A stretch of 64,000 nt of DNA from Leuctra nigra (GCA_934045905.1 OW203764.1:38189434-38253433); one strand, 5' to 3'; positions 11,757 to 22,832 are shown, counted from the first letter of the stretch. The notes: a model not told the origin generated them from the sequence alone. Translations and numbers: made by a program.

Positions 11757-13205
11757 ATGAGTAACTTGACGGAGCTGGTGATCACAAGCGATGCTTCGGG
11801 CCAGCTGTGGAACTCATGCGTGTGGGACCCGAAGGCCGGCACCTCGCTGATGGTCTACAAGGGTGGAGGAGCGAGCGCCCCGCACACCCTCTGCTTCCTC
11901 GGCCGCGACTTCGTGATATCGGCGGAGAGCGTCAAACCGCTGCTGCACATCTGGCCGCTCAACAGCCAAGAGACCGTACACCAAGGTCTACGCACTGTGC
12001 TTCCGGGTAGAGTCGGTGCTCTGGCGACGTCTCCAGACGGTTCTTACGCAGTCGTTGGCATCGGGGAGAAGCTCCATGTGTGGCAGATTGCGTCTGGACG
12101 TTTGCTCGCCGTCGCGTCTCGCCACTTCCAGAAGATAACTTGCATCAAGTTCACGGACGACGGCTCGCACTTTGTCTCGGGCGCGGAAGACGGAATGGTC
12201 ATGATCTGGTCGCTGGCAGACCTCATTCAGGTCAACGGTGGTTCCGAGGATCCTCGACACATCTTCTCCGACCATTCTCTCCCGGTGCAGGACTTGCACG
12301 TGTGCTCCGGCGGTCTTCACACTCGACTCATCTCCGTCTCCAGCGATCGGACATGTAAAGTCTACGACATGGCTTCTGGCTCGTTGCTTCTCTCCGTGAT
12401 CTTCAACTCTCCGCTCACTTCCGTCACGGCCGACATCACGGGCTTGAGCGTCTTCGTGGGATCTTCGACAGGAATCATCCACCGCTTGGAACTACGAGAT
12501 CCGCCTCGCATGAGAGAGTATCACGTGGAATCCATGGACGAGAAAGCTCATGCGTTTGTCGGCCATACAAAGGCAGTCACGTGTCTGTCAACGTCACTTG
12601 ACGGACTTACGTTGCTCTCGGGCTCACATGACGAGAAGGTCATGATCTGGCATATTCACAGCAGGCAATGTGTGCGAATCTTACCTCATAAAGGTCCGAT
12701 CACAAATGCGTATTTCATCATAGCTCCGGCGCAAATGTTCACCAGCGATCTGAAGCCAACCATTTTGCTGCACAGCTTTCAAAGAGGCATGGATTCTGGC
12801 GGCGATGAAAATAACAAGCAGATCATCCGCGTCATTACCAAGAAGAAGCTCAAGCTAAATATGTCTGTGAATCAAGAGCAAGCTCTTCAACCAGTTGTTG
12901 ATTACTCATCGCTAGGCAACTCAGAAGATAGCAAGGTCAGGGAAGAGAGAGATTATTATAAGAAGATCAACTACAATTTATACAAGTTAGCTGTTACTGA
13001 AATCTTCAAATCTACTGCAAATGGTTCTATGCAGGAAGCATTTGATGAGGACGAGGAGATGAGTGTTGACATTGTGAGCACCAATGATAGTGCATTTGCT
13101 AATGGGAACAATGTCAATCCTGTGATTAAGAAGAAGCACAAGTCAGAGAAGAAACGCAAGGCAGGAAAAGACAAGAAGAAAGCCAAGAAATTCAAGAACC
13201 ACTAG
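11757..13205 (+). CDS. WDR18: WD repeat-containing protein 18 (Rix1/PELP1 complex subunit)
   Basis: A single uninterrupted frame of 482 residues reads as WDR18, the animal counterpart of yeast Ipi3. Established role: a nucleolar scaffold with PELP1 and TEX10 that supports ITS2 processing and 60S ribosome assembly. Beta-propeller repeats are visible at about 85-113 (SPDGSYAVVGIGEKLHVW), 125-155 (FTDDGSHFVSGAEDGMVMIW), 190-213, 220-246 and 270-300 (GHTKAVTCLS, SGSHDEKVMIW). The conserved KGPITNA block is at 312-318. A C-terminal helix (about 394-418) matches the oligomerising helix of the family. After it comes an acidic patch (429-435) and a lysine-rich tail (458-480) that looks like a nuclear or nucleolar signal; these make the protein somewhat longer than the vertebrate form. 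AATAAA signals lie at 13424 and 13428. The first ATG of the frame was chosen. The gene has no intron here, and its first half is markedly GC-richer than its last 500 bases. Confidence 0.93.
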   Translation: MSNLTELVITSDASGQLWNSCVWDPKAGTSLMVYKGGGASAPHTLCFLGRDFVISAESVKPLLHIWPLNSQETVHQGLRTVLPGRVGALATSPDGSYAVVGIGEKLHVWQIASGRLLAVASRHFQKITCIKFTDDGSHFVSGAEDGMVMIWSLADLIQVNGGSEDPRHIFSDHSLPVQDLHVCSGGLHTRLISVSSDRTCKVYDMASGSLLLSVIFNSPLTSVTADITGLSVFVGSSTGIIHRLELRDPPRMREYHVESMDEKAHAFVGHTKAVTCLSTSLDGLTLLSGSHDEKVMIWHIHSRQCVRILPHKGPITNAYFIIAPAQMFTSDLKPTILLHSFQRGMDSGGDENNKQIIRVITKKKLKLNMSVNQEQALQPVVDYSSLGNSEDSKVREERDYYKKINYNLYKLAVTEIFKSTANGSMQEAFDEDEEMSVDIVSTNDSAFANGNNVNPVIKKKHKSEKKRKAGKDKKKAKKFKNH

Positions 13206-13423
13206 AATACTATAATATTATATGAACCTGTTTCTTCCTTCAATATAGTATTACCTAAATGCTAATTTTCTTACTGTGAAAATCTGTTTTCCAATTATTT
13301 TCATTCATCACACCCAAAATACTATTTTTGAAATTAAGAGTTCATGTTAGGTACTTTTTTATAATTTGATCTGAGCGTTTTGTTTTTTAAGTTAATTCAC
13401 AATTCTTATGCATAAAAAATTAT

Positions 13424-13433
13424 AATAAATAAA
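13424..13433 (+). promoter_or_regulatory. Polyadenylation signal of WDR18
   Basis: Two overlapping AATAAA hexamers lie about 220 bases after the stop codon, the first canonical signals downstream. Confidence 0.5.
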
Positions 13434-13699
13434 TTAGGCTTTGTTAACGTCATCAAACGAACTTATTGAATTACCCTACCCTATAAATTTGCCCGGCCAT
13501 TGGCTATTTCTCATTAGTCATTAGTTATTAATTACCTAAACAATCAAGAACATGAGATACCTAACACTATGATATGAGACATCTGAGACATAATATGGTA
13601 TGGTATTAGAGCTTTTAAAGTGGACATAGATTAACATAAGTAGTACTTTTTTTGTGGATTTACAATGGAAAATTGCTGTGAAGAAAAGTCTAAAAGCCC

Positions 13700-14218
13700 T
13701 ATCACACTGAGTTGCAACCCGTGTATGGAACCGACGGTTGGAAAATATGGTTGGCCGCGCATGTGCAGAGACTGAATTTGGTCAACCCACGGGTTGGGTT
13801 GAAAAATAGAGAAGTCTCTATTTTTCCGGTTCCAACAATTTGTTGTGGTACCACGTGACGTGAACTTACCAATAGGATGCTATAAATAATAGCTATAAAT
13901 CATATTAATCAGATGAATATTTAACTTGAACATGTGTATGGATAAATAGTGCGATTTATTATTAACTTGTACTTACTTAAATATCTTTCTTTCACAAGTA
14001 ATCACTCTAAATATGAGATTTGGATTGCCGCTAGGTCAGTTATTCTCTATACTTTTATTTTGGTTACTATGGCAACTGCTTTCTGCGCAACTCATGAGTG
14101 TCAATTGTGAACCAACCAACATCAACCCAAACAGTTGCGTGTGATAGGCGGTTGCCTCCTTTTGCAACAAAAGTTTCCATACGACAGTTCCAACCACGGG
14201 TTGCAACTCAGTGTGATA
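13700..14218. mobile_element. MITE with TATCACACTGAGTTGCAACC ends
   Basis: TATCACACTGAGTTGCAACC at the left end and its reverse complement at the right form terminal inverted repeats of about 25 bp, with further weaker matches inside (GGAACCGACGGTTGG against CCAACC-rich sequence). About 520 bp, no coding content, no clear target duplication. Confidence 0.65.
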
Positions 14219-14670
14219 CCCACTTAAGGTGTGAATAATGGATCAGGGTGTGTTGATACTTGCTTAGTGGAATTAATTTACAAGAATTGCAAAATATAGG
14301 TAGGTACTGAAAATGTCAAGAACTCATTAAATTAGACCAATTTTATTCAATATTTGTAAAATAATATTAGACCAAGTAAGTTTTGATCTTGATGACCTTT
14401 GAGATTCAACTTCATGACGAGCAGGCGCTGTGTTCAGTAAAAAGTATTTTGTTATGCTTTAGCCTTTAACACATTGAATGCATTAACTGCAAACCAGACA
14501 AGTGTTTTTGACATGTATGGTCAACATTATGTTGTGATAAAACTCGCCCCCTATCGCGACCAGATGTAGTATACGTTGCCTAAAATCTAGATATTTGTAG
14601 GAGTAGGTAATTTGCGAGACCGGTTTTATCACTGGCTTTTCAGAACATTTATGTTCTGAACGAGGCGGAT
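14219..14670. other. Gene-free spacer
   Basis: AT-rich sequence with no recognised gene or repeat ends, except a short ACATTTATGTTCTGAA palindrome at about 14644. Confidence 0.25.
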
Positions 14671-14882
14671 TACACTCGGCAATTCATAAAACGGTATTAA
14701 AAGTTTAGAACGAAACAGATTGGCTGCTGGTCAGGTTCATTGACAATCAATCCTTGTTCAATGAAATCAGAGCTCGCCTACTAGAGGTAGATGACGAGTA
14801 AAGACATCATCAGATGATGCCATCACATTTTTTTCATACAATCCATTTCTTTCAAATACCGTTTTATGAATTGTCGAGTGTA
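14671..14882. mobile_element. MITE, about 212 bp (first of two copies)
   Basis: TACACTCGGCAATTCATAAA and its near-complement at 14858-14882 form terminal inverted repeats of about 28 bp that include AAAACGGTATT. The same element in reverse orientation is at 53909-54125. Part of it (ATTGACTGCTGGTCAGGTTC) is also at about 6170. Confidence 0.7.
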
Positions 14883-15468
14883 CATGCAATACTTCAGCTT
14901 GATAGGAGAAATCACCTTGTACCTTGTACAAGCTTGATTGTTGTAACTTGCAGCAGTCTTGCATCGCACCAACAACAATAGAGCACTCGAATTTGTGACT
15001 TTTGTGGGTTTTTTCAGGGATCACAGAATAAAACATTGCCGTTTACACCTAATGACATTGAGGGCAATTTTCTCCTTGTACTCTGCTTGAATGAAACTTA
15101 TTGGCTTCCACTGGCCACTCTATTCCACTTTTTGCCCTTTTAAAAGAATGCAGTGAAAAGCCACAATTTAGTTTAGTACTTTTTATACTTAGTACCTACC
15201 TACCTTATTTCTTTGCTATTTTTGCTGTGCACCGATTTTTGATGAACTGAGTGAACTTTGACAGATATTAATATTTTTTACTTATCATTTTCATCGTGAT
15301 CACTTATTACCTGATTTTGCCTACTTATTAATAGGTAAACATTTTAACATCACCTTGGACCACTATTGCTACCTGTTTCGGAAAGTAAGTAGGGTTGAAC
15401 TTGAGGCCCACCCAGCCCATGTAAACTTACGTTAACGTTGCATCATGTTTGCATCCTACAGCGTCACC
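14883..15468 (+). promoter_or_regulatory. 5' flank of the RBM41-like gene
   Basis: Presumed promoter and 5' UTR. No TATA box or initiator is distinctive. An in-frame ATG at 15445 lies eight codons above the chosen start, in a weaker context, so it belongs either to the leader or to a slightly longer N-terminus. Confidence 0.3.
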
Positions 15469-18400
15469 ATGGCTAGTGTGAAGTCCTCGAGAACGAAGGT
15501 GTACGGAACGAAATCCTCGACTGCCGACGATGAGGCTCCCGAGCATGTTCAGTCTGACGGAGAAATACTCATCAAGGAGATGGTCAAGAAGCAGTTGGGA
15601 ACGCAACTTACGTTAAACCAGTGAGTATATGTACTCTGTCCATCATTATTTGTAATTTTGTTGCATTAGCATTCCAGAGACCACATTCAAAATTATCAAG
15701 TTGATAAGCGCTCCCTTTTTAAAAATGGCAAACGCAGCTTGATTTCCAGTTGAAGTTATTTAACAACCGGCAGCAGTAATATATAAATAATTACCAAGAA
15801 CATTGCTACACATAAAATAAACAAAAAAATTGCAAAATATGCGCTAAAACCAATTTTTCCCAAAACGCCCTTTTTTCTGGAAAAATTAAAGAAACCGTTT
15901 TTTCCTCAAGATTTCTTGGTTCGGAAATTTTGGAACCCTAGTCATGTAATTATTCCTGTTCTTGTCTTACAGACAGCTGTCTCAAAAGAAGGAGTTTCAG
16001 ACAGCGGTCGGATTCGAACCCCTCACTAATCTTGTCTCTGGTCAATCTACGCTCGGAGAATTTCAAGCAACAACTTCCAAAGCCGCTCTTAAAGAAGATC
16101 TCCAGTACTTTGGTCTTGAAACAGAAGAAATAGAATTGTTGCTAGATTGGGACCAAGGTGAAGAATACTTTGATAATAAATACAAGAACATTGAGAAATC
16201 AATTCTGCAATCTCGGTTAAAAGAAGTTCACATTAAAATGCATGATGGTAAATCAAGGCAGTTTCAGCTTCAGGAAGAAGGGTAAGTTATGGACATGGCT
16301 ATTATGTATAATTTTCATGTTTTAACATCATCCACTGTTGTGTACCTAGTTAATTTTTTTTTAACTGAAATTGTTGATCATTTCTTCGTTATATTTATAT
16401 ATTTCTTAGGTTCTTTATTGCATTCTGAAGACTGACAATATTGTCCTGCCTTCCTGCATCATGAAATAGTTTTAACAATCGATGCGTAAAACATTTTGCT
16501 GTGTTGTAACGTCAAAATGAATGTTGCAGACTTTCTGAGAAGCTGAGTCGCCACGAACTCGAGTTGGAAGCTGTGAAGCCTGAGAGCGTTCACTCCCGAC
16601 TCTATCAGTTCGCCTTGTCGTGTCAACCGGCTGCCAAAGACGCGCGTCCACTCTCGCATCCAATCAACCAGCTGAAACGATTAGAGCAAGAGCTGTTTGG
16701 ACATCTTACCAAGAAGCCAAAGAGATCAAAGAAGAAGAAAAGGAAAACTATTGTTCATGAGGATATCTCTGAACCTTCGACTTCTAGTAACTGTCCAATC
16801 AAGAAAGCCGATGCCACAAATTCTGAAACTACGAAACGAACTTCGCTGTGGGATGTAACAACTGCGGTGCCTCCGAAAACGCTTCCAAGTAGTAAAGTGT
16901 TTTCTTGTAAACCAGAAGTTTTGTACACCATAAAGAACAATAAAATTGTTCCGCTAGAAAATGTCAAATCAATAACTACAAAAACTAATGAACTGAAAGA
17001 AGCAATCGATATGTGCGGAAAGCCGTTTGTCGTTTTGAACGATGAGCAACTGTTAAAGAATCAACAAATTTCAATCAATCAACGACTAACATTAGAGGAT
17101 ATAAGAAAAATTCCAAGATTTCAAAACTACGAGCCAGGAATTCCATCTAAGGTAGGTAGTAATTGACCTCCATTGCCGAAAGAAATATAAATAAATATTG
17201 ACACATAATCTTTATTAAATAGAAGGGCACTTATATTACATATATAGGGGGGATGGAGAAGTTTTAATTGGAATCTGGGGAGGTAGGGGAGATGGAAATA
17301 TTAAAGTATAGGTGTGTAACATAAACTAACTTTTCATAAATATTTTATTTTTGGAAAAAATAGTAACTTTTAGTTCTTAAATAATTGTCAGAATATGAAA
17401 GTTAGAAAATCAACAATCATATGCTCAGAAATCCAAAACTAAAATTAATATGGTCCAACTTTAATTATTTAAATTGGGGTAGGGGGGTGGGGGTCCTCTC
17501 GATATAGTGTAGAGGATTGGAACCAACTATGAAAGAATGCTAGGGGTTCATTAAAAGTAGGTATGGGACGATTCCGATACCGATTCCTCCGATTCCTAGT
17601 TAATCGAAAGGATTGGGATTTATTGATTCTAGCCCCATATCAAGTGATTCCGATTCTTTTCAAATTTGAAGAAATTTTGTTAAGTAAAATAGCTGTAGGT
17701 AGTTAGTTAAAGTTTTTGTTTTATTCTGGCAAAAAATAAATTTTTCACATAAAAATTGAGTATAAAAACCAATAGTATGTATTTAAATTGGTACCATAAA
17801 TAAATAATAAATAATTATTATTACCAAATACATCCTCAAGAATAGGAATTGGCCAATAATCGGAATCACAAGCTTCGAAGAATTGGTATCGCCGTATCGG
17901 TATCGTGAAAAATTGGAATCGTCCCATCTCTAATTAAAAGACACTTCAGAAGGAACCTGGGCACCTATTCTATATCTCTTTTTGATCTCGTCGAGACCGA
18001 GATCAACGAGAGGATGTCAAAACTGACATCCTCAGTTTTGAGGATGTCATTCGGCGTAATGACATCCTAATGGCAATGAAGTTTAAATTTGGTCGTGACG
18101 AGATAAAAAATAGATATAGAATAGGTACCCTGATCCCTGGGTATCCCTGTAATAGGTACCCATAAAAAACACTCCGTGTAAAAATACCAGCCAAGTCTCT
18201 TCAACTATAAAAAAATAGAAGAAATCAAAAAAATCAGCACTGAAAAGTAGTGATATCAAAAATGGGCTAAGTCAAAACTTGTTTTAAAAACCAAAATATA
18301 CTTGGCGCATCGTGTAGGTATAAATAGTATAGGAGTATATACCAAAATCAAATGTACCTAAATATTTAAAATAATACCTACAATGCTCTTAAAAACGATG

Positions 18401-21400
18401 CGCCAAGTATATTTTGGTTTTTTAAATCAAGTTTTGACTTGGCCCATTTTTGATATCACTACTTTTCAGTGCTGATTTTTTTGATTTCTTCTATTTTTTT
18501 ATAGTTGAAGAGACTTGGCTGGTATTTTTACACGGAGTGTTTTTTATGGGGATATCACATATTTTTTTAGTTTATTTAAACAACTTGTAACACATATCGA
18601 AGCAACAATGACTAATTCCTTTAAAAAAATAAGCCATTTCCAATTTGGTTACTAACAAAAGTTGCGTTTGGTACTACAATATGCTTAAAGTGATATTCCA
18701 TGAAGAAAAGCGAAAGATTCGTTTCAATCGGTCCAGCCGTTTTCGAGATATGGCATCACTTCCGGTTAGCAAAATGGCGGCTGAAATCACTGCCACCTAG
18801 AATTTATTTATATAAATGTTTTGTATCATTAAGCCTTCTGAATATGTAGAACTATTGTAGTAAGAGGTTATCAAAGTCTGATTCTTTATTTTTATGACGT
18901 CATTTCCGGTTTCGGTAACAGTAAATTTTTTAGGCTTTTTAATTTTCATATATATGACTGTCCGAATCGCTTGACGCTAGTTTCGTTCCGATCGGTTTAG
19001 CTGGTTTCGAGATATAACGTCACTTCCGGTTTCAAAATGGCGGCTTCCGGCTGGTTTTATAAAAAGGCTCCTCAGACGCCAAAAGTGCACATGTGATAAA
19101 AATTTCAGATCGCGGCTGAGCCGTTTAGGCTGTGGCGGTGACAGCGACGTTTCCTGATAGAATCATCTGAAGAAGAAGAAGAAGAAGAAGAAGAAGAAGA
19201 AGAAGATGATGAAAGTGATGTAATTTCACGATTTTCACGGCCCTCTAGCTCGCAAATGGTATAACCGAAGGTCCACTAAATCTTCTCCTAGCGACGAACA
19301 GGCGAACCGCCAAATAAGGTCGTTCCATCTGACGCCATTACGGTGTAAAGCGGAAGTAAAATCAAGCGGAAGTAATCAAGTGGAAGTAAAGCGGAAACGG
19401 AAGTAAATTTTGTTGAATAACATTGATCGCTCATACTACATTAAAACCAAGACGATGAAACTGATCAATATCAAACAAAAGGTAAACATCAATTTATACT
19501 ATTTTGTGACTATGCCGACTTACTGACGGACACTGCATCTGACAGTTCAGATGTTAGCTAAGATGTCTTGCGCATGCGTGACATCTTCCGGTTTCCGTTT
19601 GGCTCCGCAATGGAGGACACTTTTGTATTTAACATAGTGGAAGTGTGTGCAACGACCTAGTTAGCACCGTGAGGTGCTGCGCGCTAGTAGGAGCGGAGAT
19701 TTAGTGGACCTTGGTATAACCTATTGTTGGCTCACTTGGAATATTTTGTAGGGTGGGCCATAGCTCCAAATTAAAATATTTCGCAACAATGTGATATTTC
19801 CCATTTTTGAGATCCAGTAGGCCGAAAATGCTATGTTGTTGCTTACAGTAAAAGTGTTTGGTCTGCTCCTCAGTTTATTAGGCATTTACGGTATGTTGAG
19901 TGAGTGTGAGTGTACAGTACGACTTGGCTGGGTGGAGCGACCGCTCCACTAGATCCTGGTCCCTGGGTATCCCTGTAATAGGTACCCTGGTCCCTGGGTA
20001 TCCCTGTAATAGGTACCCTGGAGGCGTATTCTAGGACGTTTTCCCAATTCCATCCCTGATGGAATCAGGTCAGTGGTCACGGCCATAAGGATTAACATTG
20101 CACTGAATCAGATTCCATCAGAATTGGGAATTTAAAAGTTCTAGAATACGGCCCCTGGGGACTACTCAAATCTTCCTTGTCACCTCGTTTTACTTGATAT
20201 ATTCTCACTGCTATCTATTTAACATTGTAATGACTGAGCATGAAATATTGTTGAATATGTCATAATGATAAGTTTGTTATTTTTTATGAAATCAATGAAA
20301 TGTTTTAGGTTTTGTTCATCAAGAACCTTCACAATAACACACGAGAGGACGACCTGGTCGGTTTGTATAGCACATTCGAGTCTCCAGGACGGGCCAGGAT
20401 CATGTACCGATTGATGTGTGGAAAAATGAAAGGACAAGCGTTCATTACCTTTCCAGGTAAGAAACTTTCCATCGACATCTAGGATCCATATCACACGGAA
20501 TTGTCCAGAAAGTTTGATTAGGTACCTAGTTAGTCATACAGAGTGAGGGAGGAGCTTGCAGAGCACATTGCTTACATTAGGCATACTTATAGGTATAAAG
20601 AGCCAGTTGTTAAAAAAACATCTTATTGCTGAGAATTCCAAACCATATAGAAAGGGGCTTAGGCGGTTTCCCCCCAAAAGCCTCAATTGTTTTCGTATGC
20701 AAACGTGGTTTCCCCGAATGAGTCTTGGAAGAAGGTTGGGCAAGGAGCTGGATACATCGTTTTTAAGATACCAAGCCCCTCATCGAGGCATCTACATGTT
20801 ACAAACATTTGGGGGGGGGGGGGGGGGGAGTAATGTGAGACAGTGTGAGAGGAATGGAGAGGGGTGATATTAGTACGTGTGAGACTGAAATGTAACTATT
20901 TTAAAACTCGCCTTTCATAAATGTTTTATTTTCCAAAATAAAATAAAAAATAAAAAATGTAACAATATGTCCCTGGATTCAGAATGTCATACTCCATCCA
21001 GTTCTGTACAAATATTTCACTTATATCCAAATGATAACGCGTAGATAACACGGTAACAGGTTACAGTGTTGAGTTAACAAACTTGATTTATATCAAAACT
21101 AGTTTTTTCAGTGGAGATGTCACAGTACAGAACTCGAACATCGAATGTGGTAAGAAATCGGTTATTCATTTGATCATATTTTTTAAAGGGATGATCTCAA
21201 TAAAGGGCATGGGGAGGGCAGTTCAATAAGGTCATCAACGGTGATTCAATTTATAGACCATATGAAACTGTCAGGTTAACGTATATTCTACATAGGTACC
21301 TACATCATTTTGATCTTGTATATTATTGCATTTCTTTGACATATAACTGCACTGAGCTTGCTTGGTATGTCCATGGAGTTATACATAGTACAATGACTTG

Positions 21401-21565
21401 TCCAAGGTAATCTGATTGTGGTTATTTGCAGACACTGCTGGAGCGCTGCTGGCTTTCGATGCTACAAATGGCTGTTTACTGAAGGGAAAGCCTGTGATCA
21501 TTCAGTTTGGAAAGCAGACCGCTGCAACCTCCACAAGTAATGCCATCATTCATGATCCAATTTAA
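15469..21565 (+). CDS. RBM41: RNA-binding motif protein 41-like, single C-terminal RRM, five exons
   Basis: Exons are 15469-15620, 15973-16281, 16530-17151, 20309-20456 and 21432-21565. All introns are GT/AG and the phase is kept, giving 454 residues. The start has a strong context (ACCATGG). The RRM begins at about residue 362, with RNP2 LFIKNL at 363-368 and RNP1 KGQAFITF at 402-409, followed by ATNGCLLKGKPVIIQFGK. This resembles the C-terminal RRM of the U11/U12-65K protein and of RBM41. The block LEDIRKIPRF...NYEPGIPSK just before it, and the N-terminal ILIKEMVKKQL...KKEF block, match RBM41 rather than 65K, which has a second RRM. A lysine-rich stretch (KKPKRSKKKKRK, about 220-231) may be a nuclear signal. 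Inferred role: nuclear RNA binding linked to minor-spliceosome snRNPs. Intron 3 (3.2 kb) is full of transposons. An AATAAA signal lies at 21763. Confidence 0.88.
17558..17932. mobile_element. hAT MITE with 8-bp target duplication
   Basis: ATTAAAAG lies directly at 17550-17557 and 17933-17940. The ends are TAGGTATGGGACGATTCC and the complement of TAGAGATGGGACGATTCC, a TIR of the hAT TAG type. 375 bp, non-coding, in intron 3 of the RBM41-like gene. Confidence 0.85.
17957..18129. mobile_element. Short MITE, second family member
   Basis: ACCTATTCTATATCTCTTTT at the left and AGATATAGAATAGGT at the right are inverted copies; the same ends close the element at 11224-11342. The centre carries three short repeats of GAGGATGTCA. 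Confidence 0.65.
18159..19954. mobile_element. Composite foldback element, copy II
   Basis: 18159-18550 is a short hairpin module (about 390 bp) with ends CCATAAAAAACACTCCGTG. The body that follows holds CACTTCCGGTT and AAAATGGCGGC motifs, a GAA microsatellite at 19167-19206, and the terminal hairpin TGGAGCGACCGCTCCA (19933-19948) followed by CTAGAT. The flanks join to restore the 31-bp array, giving exact ends. Another element (19268-19712) is nested in it. It lies in intron 3 of the RBM41-like gene. Confidence 0.78.
19268..19712. mobile_element. Nested MITE with AAGGTCCACTAAATCT ends
   Basis: AAGGTCCACTAAATCT at the left and its exact reverse complement at the right form a 16-bp perfect TIR. 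GGTATAACC lies directly at 19258-19266 and 19713-19721, with one extra G at 19267, giving an 8-9 bp target duplication. The interrupted sequence (AAATGGTATAACC...TATTG) is continuous in copy I near 3391-3409. Confidence 0.8.
20022..20153. mobile_element. Short foldback MITE (GGCNTATTCTA family), copy 1
   Basis: GGCGTATTCTAG...CCCAATTC at the left pairs with GAATTGGGAA...CTAGAATACGGCC at the right. A relative with the same structure is at 58715-58840. Confidence 0.65.
20811..20828 (+). repeat. G homopolymer tract (18 nt)
   Basis: Uninterrupted run of 18 G in intron 4 of the RBM41-like gene. Similar runs are at 29015-29033, 32313-32330 and 49170-49187, and a C run at 48971-48985. Confidence 0.9.
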
Positions 21566-22602
21566 ATCCTTTATAAAGAATACAATCTATACAATATTTA
21601 AACATTTATACTAGGTACCATCTGGATATGAAAACTGCATAAGCAAACAAATAATATGTCTCTCTGGACATAAAATGAATTAAATACGTAAAATATTGAA
21701 AGTTTACGTGTTTGTGATCTCGTAAACAAAAGATTCTTGTATATAGTCGTCAAGAAATCTTTAATAAATTATGGTTCCATACAATGTAGTAATATCTTTG
21801 ATGTCGTCACACTCCGTTTTCCCCGCCTGAATGGTATTCGATATTTCACTGCAAGATTTTGTCATTGAAACAGATGGCATATGAAAGTAAACCCAGTGTT
21901 ACTGTTGCTTATTTGTGCAAGTTTTTAATTGAAACAATAAAATGATAATGGTCTATACCTAACGAATGAATTGAAACGAAATATTGGAAACATTTTCTTT
22001 TTGGCTGAAATCGACAATTTCAATTGTTGATTTAGGTATCAAGATTGGTTTATTCATTACTTGGTCAATCGTTTTGATTAACTTGAAAGCTGCACTGTAA
22101 TTTGCTAATGGAGGTTAATGTTAGTAATGTATGATCATGACATGATGAAGAACAATAGACACAGTGAGCAGGAGGCGGTATTTGCTTTGTAGGAGGGAAC
22201 CTTCCCATCATTTGCCTGTTGACTGAGAGAAAACAAAACACACGTCAGGAATGCTGGTCATGGTCACGTGTTCGAACCCGGGGTTTGAAATCAAAATATT
22301 TAAGACATTTTGCAAGGAAATCAGTAAACGTAGAAAGCCATAACATCTGATACTCCCGGTTTTTTTCAGTACTTGCCATTACGTTAATCATTGTTGTGCA
22401 TAGTCGTCAAACGGTTATTGGTATCTACACCATAGCCCATGATGCAATAATATACTAGCTAGAAGAGGTGAGCCCATGCGCATGTGTGGGAGGAGCTTAT
22501 TGCCGCTGTGACGTAAGCTGGCCCACACCAGTACGCGTGGACCAGCGAGACGTCTTGTTTAGCGTCTGTCAACTCTTGCTTTGATTTTAATAAGAAATAA
22601 AT
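21566..22602. other. RBM41-like 3' flank and SINE relic
   Basis: 21763-21768 is AATAAA, the likely polyadenylation signal. At about 22165-22280 a degraded SINE piece carries AACCTTCCCATCATTTGCCTG and ends with a B-box-like GTTCGAACCCGGGG. The rest is AT-rich with nothing coding. Confidence 0.45.
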
Positions 22603-22832
22603 ATGGTAATTTGTGCCGTGTTCGGGTGCAACAATAGTCATAGAACCAAGATTTCATTCTTGAGATTCCCAAGGACCCTGATTTGTGTACGAAATGGCTT
22701 CAATTTTGTAAGAAAACCGATAAAGTTGTTACCAATAACGCGCAAATTTGTGCTGAACATTTTCAAGCCAGTGATTTTCACTGGAGCTTACAACATGAAC
22801 TATTGGGTTATTCTCCTAAGCATGGAGAATAA
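22603..22832 (+). pseudogene. THAP-domain protein relic, frameshifted
   Basis: The frame opens MVICAVFGCNNSHRTK with the C-x4-C pair of a THAP zinc finger and runs to LRFP. One base appears to be missing near 22670. In the next frame the domain continues with KDPDLCTKWLQFC, then ICAEHF (the C-x2-H pair) and a stop at 22830-22832, about 76 residues in all if the frames are read as one domain. THAP domains bind DNA and occur in P-type transposases and their host derivatives. No further transposase is seen downstream, so this is a fragment of a transposon or of a THAP gene, broken by the shift. An intact product would need editing or a sequencing error at 22670. Confidence 0.7.

Larger units (their letters stand above)
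18123..20020. repeat. 31-bp tandem array interrupted by foldback copy II
   Basis: The unit GGTACCCTGGTCCCTGGGTA plus TCCCTGTAATA is seen at 18124-18158 and resumes at 19955-20019. The array reads straight through if copy II is removed, so it is the pre-insertion target. Confidence 0.75.

Noticed and set aside
11988..12482. 164-codon minus-strand frame opposite WDR18
   Set aside because: Shadow of a GC-rich coding exon; composition is Arg/Asp-rich nonsense, while the plus strand has clear WD repeats.
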